From assembly GCA_002351365.1 (NCBI GenBank), contig DEGE01000010.1, positions 46,154 through 55,201 on the forward strand: 9,048 nt of DNA, read 5' to 3'. Made by a program: the position numbers and the translations under genes. The notes under the pieces are model-generated. The model did no database searches, was not told the origin of the DNA, and saw only the letters and a list, made by a program, of their open reading frames with translations. Positions 1-5,192 of the stretch are shown in pieces (the first letter of the stretch is position 1; each line of letters starts with the position of its first letter). The stretch is from Candidatus Saccharibacteria bacterium UBA2834 (lineage in GTDB: Bacteria; Patescibacteriota; Saccharimonadia; Saccharimonadales; Saccharimonadaceae).

Positions 1-26
1 GAGTCGAAAAACGGAAACCCGGACAT
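1..26 (-). CDS. 5' end of a leftward gene, truncated by the window
   Basis: Only the first codons are visible, reading MSGFPFFD from an ATG at 26-24. The start is supported by an AGGAG ribosome binding site at 40-36, nine bases upstream, and by a consensus promoter at 153-125. A GTG at 83-81 lies in the same frame with no stop between. It would add 19 residues (through IITVQ, near 65-51) and make the shared leader element part of the protein. I prefer the ATG because of its AGGAG. Too little is visible to suggest a function. The neighbour with the related leader (306-1577) is secreted, so this gene may also encode a surface protein; that is inference only. Confidence 0.5.
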
Positions 27-35
27 AAGGTTTCT

Positions 36-118
36 CTCCTGTGCCTCGTTTTGCACAGTAATGATCTGATTTTTAACGCTCACCTCTCGTTAGGCCTTTC
101 GCAGTCTCGCGATTAGCT
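36..118 (-). promoter_or_regulatory. Leader B: structured 5' untranslated region
   Basis: This is the expected transcribed leader between the promoter at 125-153 and the ATG at 26. It holds a 5-bp stem, TAACG (74-78) with CGTTA (88-92). The loop of that stem carries a Shine-Dalgarno-like GAGGTGA on the minus strand. It also holds a 17-base element (65-49) repeated in the leader of the 306-1577 gene, and a 6-bp stem CTGTGC/GCACAG just before the AGGAG. In both leaders an SD-like purine run in a hairpin loop precedes TGAG(C/T)GTT. A role in translational control is inferred. Confidence 0.4.
49..65 (-). repeat. Shared leader element, copy in leader B
   Basis: This is identical over 17 bases to 1646-1662, in the same orientation relative to its downstream gene. 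Here the element runs straight into a CTGTGC/GCACAG hairpin and the ribosome binding site; in leader A it lies about 70 bases before the start codon. Confidence 0.75.
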
Positions 119-124
119 GAAGGT

Positions 125-153
125 ATTATAGCAAATATTTTGATTTTTGTCAA
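125..153 (-). promoter_or_regulatory. Consensus sigma70-type promoter B
   Basis: Read on the minus strand, TTGACA (153-148) and TATAAT (130-125) are separated by exactly 17 bases, a perfect match to both consensus hexamers. The predicted start is near 118, giving a leader of about 92 bases before the ATG at 26. A TAGCAT palindrome begins one base upstream of the -35 box. Confidence 0.85.
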
Positions 154-201
154 TAGCATTTTATGCTAATTTACCATTAGCATGAAATGTTATATGCTAA
201 T
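154..201. repeat. Cluster of ATTAGCAT/ATGCTAAT inverted repeats, operator-like
   Basis: TAGCAT (154-159) and ATGCTA (163-168) form a palindrome with a 3-base centre. ATTAGCAT (176-183) and ATGCTAAT (194-201) form a perfect 8-bp inverted repeat with a 10-base centre. The ATGCTAAT copies at 163 and 194 are 31 bp apart, about three helical turns. The block abuts the -35 box of promoter B. A related 12-bp palindrome, TAGCATATGCTA, lies in the spacer of the promoter at 4554-4582. This fits binding sites for a dimeric regulator, but no regulator is identifiable here. Confidence 0.45.
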
Positions 202-217
202 GTTTATTTCCAGATAA

Positions 218-234
218 AAATCTAATCATTACTG
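218..234 (+). repeat. Inverted copy of the shared leader element
   Basis: aaatctaatcattactg on the plus strand is identical to the minus-strand leader of the 306-1577 gene (1669-1653). Its core also matches leader B. No plus-strand gene follows. The reading frame through it closes at a TGA near 303-305 after about 30 codons and has no clear start. It may be a decayed duplicate of the leader. Confidence 0.5.
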
Positions 235-252
235 AGCGAAAACTTGGTGCAA

Positions 253-275
253 GGAGGGGCCACTGGGACCCCTCC
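253..275 (-). terminator. Possible weak terminator after the 306-1577 gene
   Basis: GGAGGGG (253-259) pairs with CCCCTCC (269-275) around a 9-base loop, about 30 bases after the stop codon of the leftward gene. On the minus strand the hairpin is followed by TTGCACCAAGTTTT, not a clean T-run. It may be an mRNA-end stabiliser or a weak terminator. Confidence 0.4.
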
Positions 276-305
276 CGCAAAGTGCGACCAATAAAGAAGT
301 TGTGA

Positions 306-1577
306 TTACTCAGGCGGCAGAATGTCCCCTTCATTTACGCCGTCATCAGCGACAGGCTCTTCCACCGGAGGTGGATCCTGCTGGATGTCACTAAGGTCCG
401 TGTGCGGCTTATCATCGCCAGCCTGAACTTCATAATCCTGGCCCCCATGAGTCTCATGGGTACCATCGTCGCGGTCCACGGTAGGCGAACCACTGTCCGA
501 AGGCGGGCTAGCCGGCCCAGGTGTCGGCTGTTTAGGCGGAGTCGATTCGGGCTCCGGAGCGGCCGGAGGTGCATAGGTTTCAGGGCTCTGAGGTTCATCC
601 GTAATCGTTGTATCCGGATCCTCATTCTGGCCACCGCCATAGTCCGGATTATCGCCACCGGTCTGAGCCTGCGGACCCGCAGCGGGATCCTTCGGTTCAG
701 GAGTCGGCTCAGGAGTCGGCTCGGGTTCCGGAGTAGGCTCCGGTTCCGGAGTCGGAGTCGGCTCGGGTTCCGGAGTGGGAGTCGGAGTAGGCTCCGGTTC
801 CGGAGTTGGAGTCGGCTCGGGTTCAGGGATAGGCGGCACATCTGGCGTTGGCCAGTAATCGACCTGGATTGGCTGGAAGCCACATTCCAAACGATACTGG
901 TATACGCCAGCCTTACCAAGGTCAAAACGGATGACGTGACCACCCGCGTTTGTGCTATTACGCACCACAACGGACGGCTTGTCTCCCTGGAGCATATCCT
1001 CAATCATATACATACTAGACGTATAGTCAGAGATATCCTCGATGCTGACCTTGCCAGACTTGAGCAGGTTCAGGTCATTGGCGATGACCTGGTCCCAAAA
1101 ATCGTGGTTCTTCAGAAAAGCCAGATGCAACTGGTCGGCCAAGCGGCCGATTTCGATATCCTTAAAATCATTCTGGCGGTCGCCAAGAATGTTGTACCAG
1201 TCGATTTCCGACCTATTCAGGATATCTACCGTGATTGCGGCAGTCAACGCTGGGTCACGCGTCATGCGGTCGCGCATAATGCCACTCACTACACCGTTCT
1301 CGTCGACATGGAAGATAGCATCCTGAATACTGGATGCCTTGCCATCTTCGACCATCTGCTTCGCTTCCGCGTAAACATCAGGGCCGAAGTTGCAGTTCTC
1401 TACATCATAGGTGTAGTAGTGGATCTCGCGATCCGGATTGACGTGCTGGTTGTCTGCTGCAAGTGCGGTCGTCACAACACTGAGACCACCAGTGAGCAAA
1501 AAGACGCTCATGGCGAGACTCATTATCAGCGCAATTGCTGAATAGCGTGCACGCTTTGCGTATGTTCTTCTCAACAT
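306..1577 (-). CDS. Secreted protein with Pro/Glu/Thr repeat stalk
   Basis: This 423-residue protein has a clear signal peptide: basic MLRRTYAKRARYS, a hydrophobic stretch at about 14-37, and a likely cut after TTALA at residue 40. Residues 41-240 form an unrecognised, possibly globular domain with only two cysteines (62 and 232), which could pair outside the cell. Residues 251-295 are PEPEPTPTP-type repeats. The rest, to 423, is a low-complexity acidic tail rich in Pro, Gly, Asp and Glu, ending GDILPPE. No LPxTG-like signal or C-terminal membrane segment is present. Rigid Pro-rich stalks commonly carry a domain through a cell wall, so export and wall spanning are likely; the partner is unknown. 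The ATG follows GGTGAT by five bases. The gene is transcribed from the consensus promoter at 1758-1730 through a long leader. Confidence 0.85.
   Translation of the reverse strand: MLRRTYAKRARYSAIALIMSLAMSVFLLTGGLSVVTTALAADNQHVNPDREIHYYTYDVENCNFGPDVYAEAKQMVEDGKASSIQDAIFHVDENGVVSGIMRDRMTRDPALTAAITVDILNRSEIDWYNILGDRQNDFKDIEIGRLADQLHLAFLKNHDFWDQVIANDLNLLKSGKVSIEDISDYTSSMYMIEDMLQGDKPSVVVRNSTNAGGHVIRFDLGKAGVYQYRLECGFQPIQVDYWPTPDVPPIPEPEPTPTPEPEPTPTPTPEPEPTPTPEPEPTPEPEPTPEPTPEPKDPAAGPQAQTGGDNPDYGGGQNEDPDTTITDEPQSPETYAPPAAPEPESTPPKQPTPGPASPPSDSGSPTVDRDDGTHETHGGQDYEVQAGDDKPHTDLSDIQQDPPPVEEPVADDGVNEGDILPPE
693..827 (-). repeat. Tandem repeats encoding the PEPEPTPTP stalk
   Basis: The minus-strand code for residues 251-295 of the secreted protein is built from degenerate 6-bp and 12-bp units for Pro-Glu and Pro-Thr pairs. 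Plus-strand blocks such as ggctcgggttccggagt recur with small changes. Such arrays can lengthen or shorten in steps of whole dipeptides without losing frame. Confidence 0.8.
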
Positions 1578-1723
1578 CGCACATCACCATCCTTTCTAGA
1601 AAGTGTGAAAATGGGGAAACAACTTCTTGCTGCGCATTTGGTCATTTTTGCACAGTAATGATTAGATTTGCTTCGTGCTGTTAAAAAACACTCATCCCCT
1701 ACCTCCGTAGGTTATAACTAAGC
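1578..1723 (-). promoter_or_regulatory. Leader A: long structured 5' untranslated region
   Basis: About 146 bases separate the predicted transcription start from the ATG at 1577. Near the 5' end, CCTAC (1698-1702) pairs with GTAGG (1707-1711); the loop presents GGAG. This GGAGG (1706-1702) sits six bases before an ATG at 1695-1693 that opens a micro-ORF reading MSVF then TAA (1681-1683). The 17-base element shared with leader B follows at 1662-1646. Its layout parallels leader B: loop with SD, then TGAG(T/C)GTT, then the shared element. Control by translation of the micro-ORF is an inference. Confidence 0.45.
1646..1662 (-). repeat. Shared leader element, copy in leader A
   Basis: ttttgcacagtaatgat (plus-strand reading) is identical to positions 49-65. 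Both copies lie in the leaders of leftward genes driven by consensus promoters. An overlapping 17 bases (1653-1669) are identical, inverted, to 218-234. Confidence 0.75.
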
Positions 1724-1729
1724 ATTACA

Positions 1730-1758
1730 ATTATATCAAATTTTTGCTTTTTTGTCAA
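1730..1758 (-). promoter_or_regulatory. Consensus sigma70-type promoter A
   Basis: On the minus strand TTGACA (1758-1753) and TATAAT (1735-1730) are separated by 17 bases, again perfect consensus. The predicted start is near 1723. Its -35 box overlaps the -35 region of the rightward promoter serving the 1787 gene, so the two may compete for polymerase. Confidence 0.85.
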
Positions 1759-1778
1759 GATAAGGAGAGTGTTATAAT
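1752..1778 (+). promoter_or_regulatory. Rightward promoter for the 1787 gene, leaderless
   Basis: TATAAT at 1773-1778 ends eight bases before the ATG at 1787, so transcription should begin at about 1785-1787, at or next to the start codon. A TTGTCA at 1752-1757 gives a short 15-base spacer; TTTTGT at 17 bases is the alternative. The GGAGAG at 1764-1769 lies inside the promoter and would not be in the mRNA. Confidence 0.65.
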
Positions 1779-1786
1779 AGACCCAA

Positions 1787-2293
1787 ATGGCACTCAATAG
1801 CAAAACTATTCAACGCATTACTAAAACTAGTACCTCGGACGTCGCCCACAGTTCTGGCTACGCGAACGTCCAGAATGCCGGGAACTTTGGGGCCGCCTCC
1901 TCTGCCGCGCAAAGCTTCGAAGGGCGTCTCGATATCGAAAAAAACCGAAAAATCGTTCAGGGTTACCGTCGCGCCATGGTTGCGCAGCGCGTAAATACCT
2001 ACGATCGCGCTAGGACCTACGAAGAACAGCTAGCCATCGAGAAAGCTAAAAAGGAAGCCAAAGCAGCCAAAGACCAACAGGAGAAGCAAGGCTTTTTGGA
2101 TCGTAAGCGAAAATTCAATATTGAGCATGAGGCCGGTGGGCTTAACCGATTACAGCGCGAAAACGTAAACGAAAGCGCAAATCTTTCCGCAAGACAGCAA
2201 GTTAAGCAAAATATGGACGCACGCCAACAAATGGCTAAGCGTTTTGATGCAAGCGCAAGACCAGCGCCAAAACCCGGCTTGGGGCTTCATTAG
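1787..2293 (+). CDS. Conserved-looking hypothetical charged protein
   Basis: I do not recognise this 168-residue protein. It has no signal peptide or membrane segment. It opens with a Ser/Thr/Asn/Ala-rich region (about 1-45), followed by a basic, strongly helix-favouring region rich in Arg, Lys, Gln and Glu (about 48-155, including KAKKEAKAAKDQQEKQ) and a short [10 protein letters not shown] tail. A coiled coil or nucleic-acid or ribosome association would fit, but that is speculation. The start is fixed by a TATAAT box eight bases upstream, which predicts a leaderless mRNA. Its last 59 bases overlap the 3' end of prmC on the other strand, so the two messages are antisense at their tails. Confidence 0.7.
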   Translation: MALNSKTIQRITKTSTSDVAHSSGYANVQNAGNFGAASSAAQSFEGRLDIEKNRKIVQGYRRAMVAQRVNTYDRARTYEEQLAIEKAKKEAKAAKDQQEKQGFLDRKRKFNIEHEAGGLNRLQRENVNESANLSARQQVKQNMDARQQMAKRFDASARPAPKPGLGLH

Positions 2294-3065
2294 GAACAAA
2301 CTCGGTTTCTCGAACGGCAAAATTGCAAATTTTTTGGTGTTGAGAGCGATCCGCTTCAAGAATTAAGTGGCCCCCATTTTTTAAGTTTTTTGGAGCTTGC
2401 ACGATAAGTTGTTTTATTAATTGCAGTCCGCCATCATCAGCATAAAGCGCCGATTCAGGTTCGTAGGCGAGCGTTTCGCGATCCAGCCAACCCCAATTAC
2501 GGTCTACGTAAGGCAAGTTCGCCACGATAACGTCATATTTGCCAGAGACGCTATCGAGTAAGTTTGATTTTTTCGTACTTATGTTTGTAGCACCTAGATG
2601 CCCAATATTATACTGGGCGCAGTCGAGCGCTTTAGTAGATATATCGATGGCGGTAATCTGTGATTTGGGGAGTTCAAGCGCTAAGGTAATAGCTATGCAT
2701 CCACTCCCGGTACCCACATCGAGAATCTCTAGGGGTTCGCTTTTAGGAAAGGAGGTAACGAGTGGTAAAGACTTGATAATGTCAATCAGCGCTTCGGTTT
2801 CTGGGCGCGGTATTAACGTGTCTGGCGTAACTCGAAAATTTCGGCCATAAAATTCCTTATAGCCTAGGATATACGCCAACGGCTCACTTTTTTTGCGACG
2901 CGATAAATCTTGGTCAGCTTTCGCTTTCTCTCGCTCACTTAATTCATATTCCGGATGTCCATGCAGGAATATGCGTTCTTTATGAATTGAATTTGCCAAG
3001 ATAAGTTCTGCGTCTAATCGGTCAATCTGCTTAGTGGCTAGATTAAGCCATGAGCTCACGTTCAT
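2235..3065 (-). CDS. prmC: Peptide chain release factor N5-glutamine methyltransferase
   Basis: PrmC (HemK) methylates the glutamine of the GGQ motif in release factors, using S-adenosylmethionine, which speeds termination. The 276-residue product has the family's helical N-terminal release-factor-binding domain (about 1-80), the PRPETE linker motif (86-91), and the SAM-binding motif DVGTGSG (116-122). The catalytic loop reads NLPY at 183-186, where most family members have NPPY. The chosen ATG overlaps the end of prfA by 23 bases; a TTG six codons further upstream is also open but less likely. The overlap and order (prfA then prmC) indicate one transcript and possible translational coupling. 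Its 3' end overlaps the opposing 1787-2293 gene. No terminator is visible. Confidence 0.93.
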   Translation of the reverse strand: MNVSSWLNLATKQIDRLDAELILANSIHKERIFLHGHPEYELSEREKAKADQDLSRRKKSEPLAYILGYKEFYGRNFRVTPDTLIPRPETEALIDIIKSLPLVTSFPKSEPLEILDVGTGSGCIAITLALELPKSQITAIDISTKALDCAQYNIGHLGATNISTKKSNLLDSVSGKYDVIVANLPYVDRNWGWLDRETLAYEPESALYADDGGLQLIKQLIVQAPKNLKNGGHLILEADRSQHQKICNFAVRETEFVPNEAPSRVLALVLRLHQNA

Positions 3066-4071
3066 TCTTGATAAGCTCTTCAATTATATCCTCAATATCG
3101 CCATTCATGGCTGCCGGAATGTTGCTACGTGAATAATGAATGCGGTGATCAGTGATGCGATCTTGCGGATAGTTATAAGTACGAATCTTTTCGGAGCGAT
3201 CGCCAGTACCAATTAGTGACTTACGCTGATCCGAAGCATTAGCGCGGTCTTCAGCAATCTTGCGTTCAAGTAAACGGCTGCGAAGTACGGTCATAGCTTT
3301 GATGCGATTTTGCTGTTGGCTGCGCTCGTCTTGCATTGTTACAACGAGACCGGTTGGTAAATGCGTAATGCGCACGGCAGAGTCAGTAGTATTAACGCCC
3401 TGCCCGCCGTGTCCACCGGAACGGTAAATATCAACGCGAAGATCTTCTGGCTTAATTTCGAAATCTTCTTCTTCGGCTTCTGGAAGAACGGCCACGGTGG
3501 CGGTACTTGTATGAATACGACCTTGAGATTCAGTGACTGGCACACGTTGCACACGATGCACGCCACCCTCAAATTTGAGTTTGCCATAGGCCTGATCGCC
3601 AGACACGCGGAAAATCACTTCCTTATAGCCGCCTGCATCATTAACGTTTTCAGACTGTAGTTCAGCCTTGAGGCCATGCGTCTCGGCGTAACGAACATAC
3701 ATACGATAAAGGTCGCCAGCAAAGAGGCTAGCCTCGTCGCCACCAGCGCCGGCGCGGATCTCAATAATGGCAGCCTTGTCGTCGTTTGGATCTTTCGGAA
3801 TTAGCATTTCGGTAAGTTTCGCCTCTACTTCGGCAAGTTCTTGTTCGAAGTCCGGTTTCATGACGGCGAGTTCTGGATCGTTTTCGGCCTCTTTAATGTC
3901 GTTCTGAAGTTGTTCGCGTTGTTTGCCAAGCTTAATTAGCTCGTCTACCTCTGTGAGACGACGGTTTTTGGCGGCAAAATTTTTGTCTGCATAAGCGTCT
4001 GGTTGACTCAAAAAATCTGTCAATTCTTGGCGTTCTTTTTGAAGTGCATCAAAATCTAGTTCTATACTCAT
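3043..4071 (-). CDS. prfA: Peptide chain release factor 1
   Basis: RF1 recognises UAA and UAG in the ribosomal A site and triggers release of the finished protein. The 342-residue product has the coiled N-terminal domain (about 1-95), a GAGGDEAS segment (98-105), the stop-codon-reading tripeptide PVT at 168-170 within [14 protein letters not shown], and the catalytic GGQ at 212-214. PxT here, rather than the SPF of RF2, marks it as RF1. It is slightly shorter than the usual 355-360 residues, with the shortfall in the N-terminal region. It heads an operon with the overlapping prmC, whose product should methylate Q214. There is no Shine-Dalgarno; an extended -10 box ends just before the ATG, implying a leaderless message. 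Confidence 0.97.
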   Translation of the reverse strand: MSIELDFDALQKERQELTDFLSQPDAYADKNFAAKNRRLTEVDELIKLGKQREQLQNDIKEAENDPELAVMKPDFEQELAEVEAKLTEMLIPKDPNDDKAAIIEIRAGAGGDEASLFAGDLYRMYVRYAETHGLKAELQSENVNDAGGYKEVIFRVSGDQAYGKLKFEGGVHRVQRVPVTESQGRIHTSTATVAVLPEAEEEDFEIKPEDLRVDIYRSGGHGGQGVNTTDSAVRITHLPTGLVVTMQDERSQQQNRIKAMTVLRSRLLERKIAEDRANASDQRKSLIGTGDRSEKIRTYNYPQDRITDHRIHYSRSNIPAAMNGDIEDIIEELIKNERELMA

Positions 4072-4079
4072 CTGTTTAT

Positions 4080-4088
4080 ACTATAACA
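4080..4088 (-). promoter_or_regulatory. Extended -10 promoter of prfA, leaderless
   Basis: On the minus strand TGTTATAGT carries the TGn extension and a TATAGT -10 box (4085-4080). The predicted start is near 4073, two bases before the ATG. I see no good -35 box, as is common when the TGn extension is present. Confidence 0.55.
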
Positions 4089-4114
4089 TCTTATCTGTTC
4101 TGACGCCAGGCATG

Positions 4115-4143
4115 AAAAAAGCCCCGCAGGGCCGCCGCGGGGC
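4115..4143 (-). terminator. Rho-independent terminator of the 4154-4503 gene
   Basis: GCCCCGC (4121-4127) pairs with GCGGGGC (4137-4143) around a 9-base loop. On the minus strand the stem is followed by six T's (4120-4115). It lies 10 bases past the stop of the leftward gene and just upstream of the prfA promoter, insulating prfA from readthrough. Confidence 0.88.
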
Positions 4144-4153
4144 CTTAAAAGAG

Positions 4154-4503
4154 CTAGAACAGGAGCTGCACTCTATAGACGAGATATAATCTCTTTTTTG
4201 TAGAGATTGCGAACATATCGTCTCCGAGATAGGCGATTCCTTTGACGGGCACGCCGCTTCCAAGATTGCCTCCGCCATATGATCTCAGGCGGATTTCTCC
4301 TTTCGGAACGAAGATGCTGGCTCTCTGTGCTTCTTCCACGAATCTGTTTGCCTCGAATGGAGCATATTCCTCCAGGGAGAGGTTATAGTCGGGAGTCTCG
4401 ATTACGCGTGTGTAATTTTTTTCGTTACTTTCGTGAGAGTCTCGGCAAAGAAATCGTTGAAGTTGCAAGTTGCAGTCTCGCTGTGTCTTATTTTAATGAA
4501 CAT
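4154..4503 (-). pseudogene. Small unrecognised gene, frame broken at an A7 run
   Basis: The ATG at 4503-4501 has a GGAG six bases upstream and a consensus promoter at 4582-4554. It reads MFIKIRHSETATC and continues to about residue 29, then would stop at a TAA near 4402. A second frame, one base back, runs on without interruption to a TAG at 4154-4156. The frames meet at seven A's on the minus strand (4422-4416). Adding one A, or a -1 ribosomal slip on AAA-AAA, gives a continuous product of about 116 residues. The downstream frame alone has only a TTG at 4468 and no ribosome binding site. It includes a Gly-rich SYGGGNLGSG stretch and a Tyr/Leu-rich C-terminus. No family is recognised. It could be a pseudogene, a programmed frameshift or a base error in a homopolymer. 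Confidence 0.55.
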
Positions 4504-4514
4504 TATTTTCTCCA

Positions 4515-4548
4515 GGTAGCAGTAGATACTCTACTAAAAATTGCTACC
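4515..4548 (-). promoter_or_regulatory. 5'-terminal stem-loop in the mRNA of the 4154-4503 gene
   Basis: On the minus strand GGTAGC (4548-4543) pairs with GCTACC (4520-4515), and inside it AGTAGA (4535-4530) pairs with TCTACT (4526-4521) around a 3-base loop, with a one-sided 7-base bulge. The predicted transcription start (about 4547) falls at the 5' end of the stem, and the GGAG ribosome binding site follows directly. A 5' hairpin like this can protect an mRNA or affect initiation. Read on the plus strand it is followed by TTTTT and could pass for a terminator, but no plus-strand gene precedes it. Confidence 0.5.
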
Positions 4549-4553
4549 TTTTT

Positions 4554-4582
4554 ATTATAGCATATGCTACTATATTTGTCAA
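4554..4582 (-). promoter_or_regulatory. Consensus sigma70-type promoter C with internal palindrome
   Basis: TTGACA (4582-4577) and TATAAT (4559-4554) on the minus strand are 17 bases apart. The spacer contains most of the perfect 12-bp palindrome TAGCATATGCTA (4558-4569), whose half-site matches the repeats beside promoter B. A repressor bound there would block polymerase; the regulator is unknown. Confidence 0.8.
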
Positions 4583-4655
4583 TAACGCTGATGTTTTTCT
4601 TTAGATTGGCGCAAAAGATGATGCCGACAAGGCTTATGGAGTTTATCCGTTTGTG

Positions 4656-4664
4656 TGATATACT
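4656..4664 (+). promoter_or_regulatory. Extended -10 promoter of the tRNA gene
   Basis: TGATATACT gives a TGn extension and a TATACT -10 box (4659-4664). The predicted start, about 4671, is two bases before the mature tRNA 5' end. No convincing -35 box is visible. Confidence 0.55.
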
Positions 4665-4672
4665 TTTGGCAT

Positions 4673-4749
4673 GGATCTTTAGCTCAGTTGGCTAGAGCGT
4701 ACGATTCACATTCGTAAGGTCACTGGTTCGAGCCCAGTAAGATCCACCA
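4673..4749 (+). tRNA. tRNA-Val (anticodon CAC)
   Basis: A complete cloverleaf is visible. The acceptor stem is GGATCTT with AAGATCC, the D arm GCTC/GAGC has AGTTGG in its loop, and the anticodon stem TACGA/TCGTA encloses the loop TTCACAT with anticodon CAC. The T arm is ACTGG/CCAGT with TTCGAGC, and the genome encodes the terminal CCA. CAC reads the valine codon GUG. The gene stands alone between a promoter and its own terminator. Confidence 0.96.
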
Positions 4750-4767
4750 CGGTTAGCTTATTCTAGC

Positions 4768-4817
4768 CCACCCATGATTTGTGCATTTTGTCAAAATGTA
4801 ACAGGGGTGGATTTTTT
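4768..4817 (+). terminator. Terminator of the tRNA gene
   Basis: CCACCC (4768-4773) pairs with GGGTGG (4805-4810), with an inner CATTTT/AAAATG stem (4784-4789 and 4793-4798), followed by ATTTTTTATTTT. It lies about 20 bases past the tRNA CCA end on the same strand. Confidence 0.75.
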
Positions 4818-4879
4818 ATTTTGTACAAAAATTTTAGGAGTAAATCGCGTTATCTTAATCCGACTTTATCTTAGCGGAC

Positions 4880-4906
4880 AAAAAGCCGGCACTGAGCCGG
4901 CTTTTT
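4880..4906. terminator. Bidirectional terminator, serves the 4908-5192 gene
   Basis: GCCGGC (4885-4890) pairs with GCCGGC (4896-4901) around actga, flanked by five A's and five T's, so it can act in both directions. It lies two bases past the stop codon of the leftward gene and could back up the tRNA terminator on the plus strand. Confidence 0.85.
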
Positions 4907-4907
4907 A

Positions 4908-5192
4908 CTAGATGATGAATTTGTGGGTTGCTTCGTTTTCGATTTCGGCAAAACTCTTGCCATCGAAGCACTTTGCAGACAATGCTTCCTCTGGCGTGGT
5001 CGCAAAGGCAATAACTTCGCCGCCGCCAGTCTTAAAGCCATCCGCGTATTTCCAGATATCGTAGCCGTCTTTCTCGTAGTTTGGCTCGAAACGATAGCCG
5101 ACACCCTTGTAGATGAACTCTATTTCCCGATTAACGCCAAGCGCTTCGAGATAATCGCCCATGGGATCTTGCTTGCCATCTTGTGGATTCAT
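4908..5192 (-). CDS. Small hypothetical acidic protein
   Basis: This 94-residue cytoplasmic-looking protein has no signal or membrane segment and belongs to no family I recognise. It is rich in aromatic and acidic residues (YKGVGYRFEPNYEKDGYD), includes one cysteine, and ends in a helix-favouring FAEIENEATHKFII segment. The ATG at 5192 follows an AAGGA by about eight bases. A TATAAT at 5230-5225 with a weak -35 may give it its own promoter. The TGA of the fragment at 5189-5320 overlaps this ATG as ATGA, a translational-coupling arrangement. A good terminator follows. Confidence 0.75.
   Translation of the reverse strand: MNPQDGKQDPMGDYLEALGVNREIEFIYKGVGYRFEPNYEKDGYDIWKYADGFKTGGGEVIAFATTPEEALSAKCFDGKSFAEIENEATHKFII

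Noticed and set aside
693..827. Short tandem repeats considered as a CRISPR array
   Set aside because: There are no constant repeats with unique spacers; the units encode Pro-Glu/Pro-Thr pairs in frame.
335..1003. Minus-strand open frame of 222 codons, Arg/Leu-rich
   Set aside because: It is an out-of-frame shadow of the Pro-rich repeat region and has no start signals.
402..1541. Long plus-strand open frame of 379 codons, Arg-rich
   Set aside because: It is antisense to the secreted-protein gene, which has a signal peptide, promoter and leader. The Arg/Leu/Phe/Ser-rich repeats are the complement of Pro/Glu/Thr codons.
2539..2850. Plus-strand open frame of 103 codons within prmC
   Set aside because: It is antisense to well-conserved PrmC motifs and has no promoter or ribosome site.
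3066..3083. Upstream TTG start for prmC
   Set aside because: The ATG at 3065 gives a normal PrmC N-terminus; the TTG adds six residues with no ribosome site.
4608..4686. Small plus-strand ORF running from a tandem ATG into the tRNA
   Set aside because: It overlaps the tRNA promoter and gene and has no convincing ribosome site.
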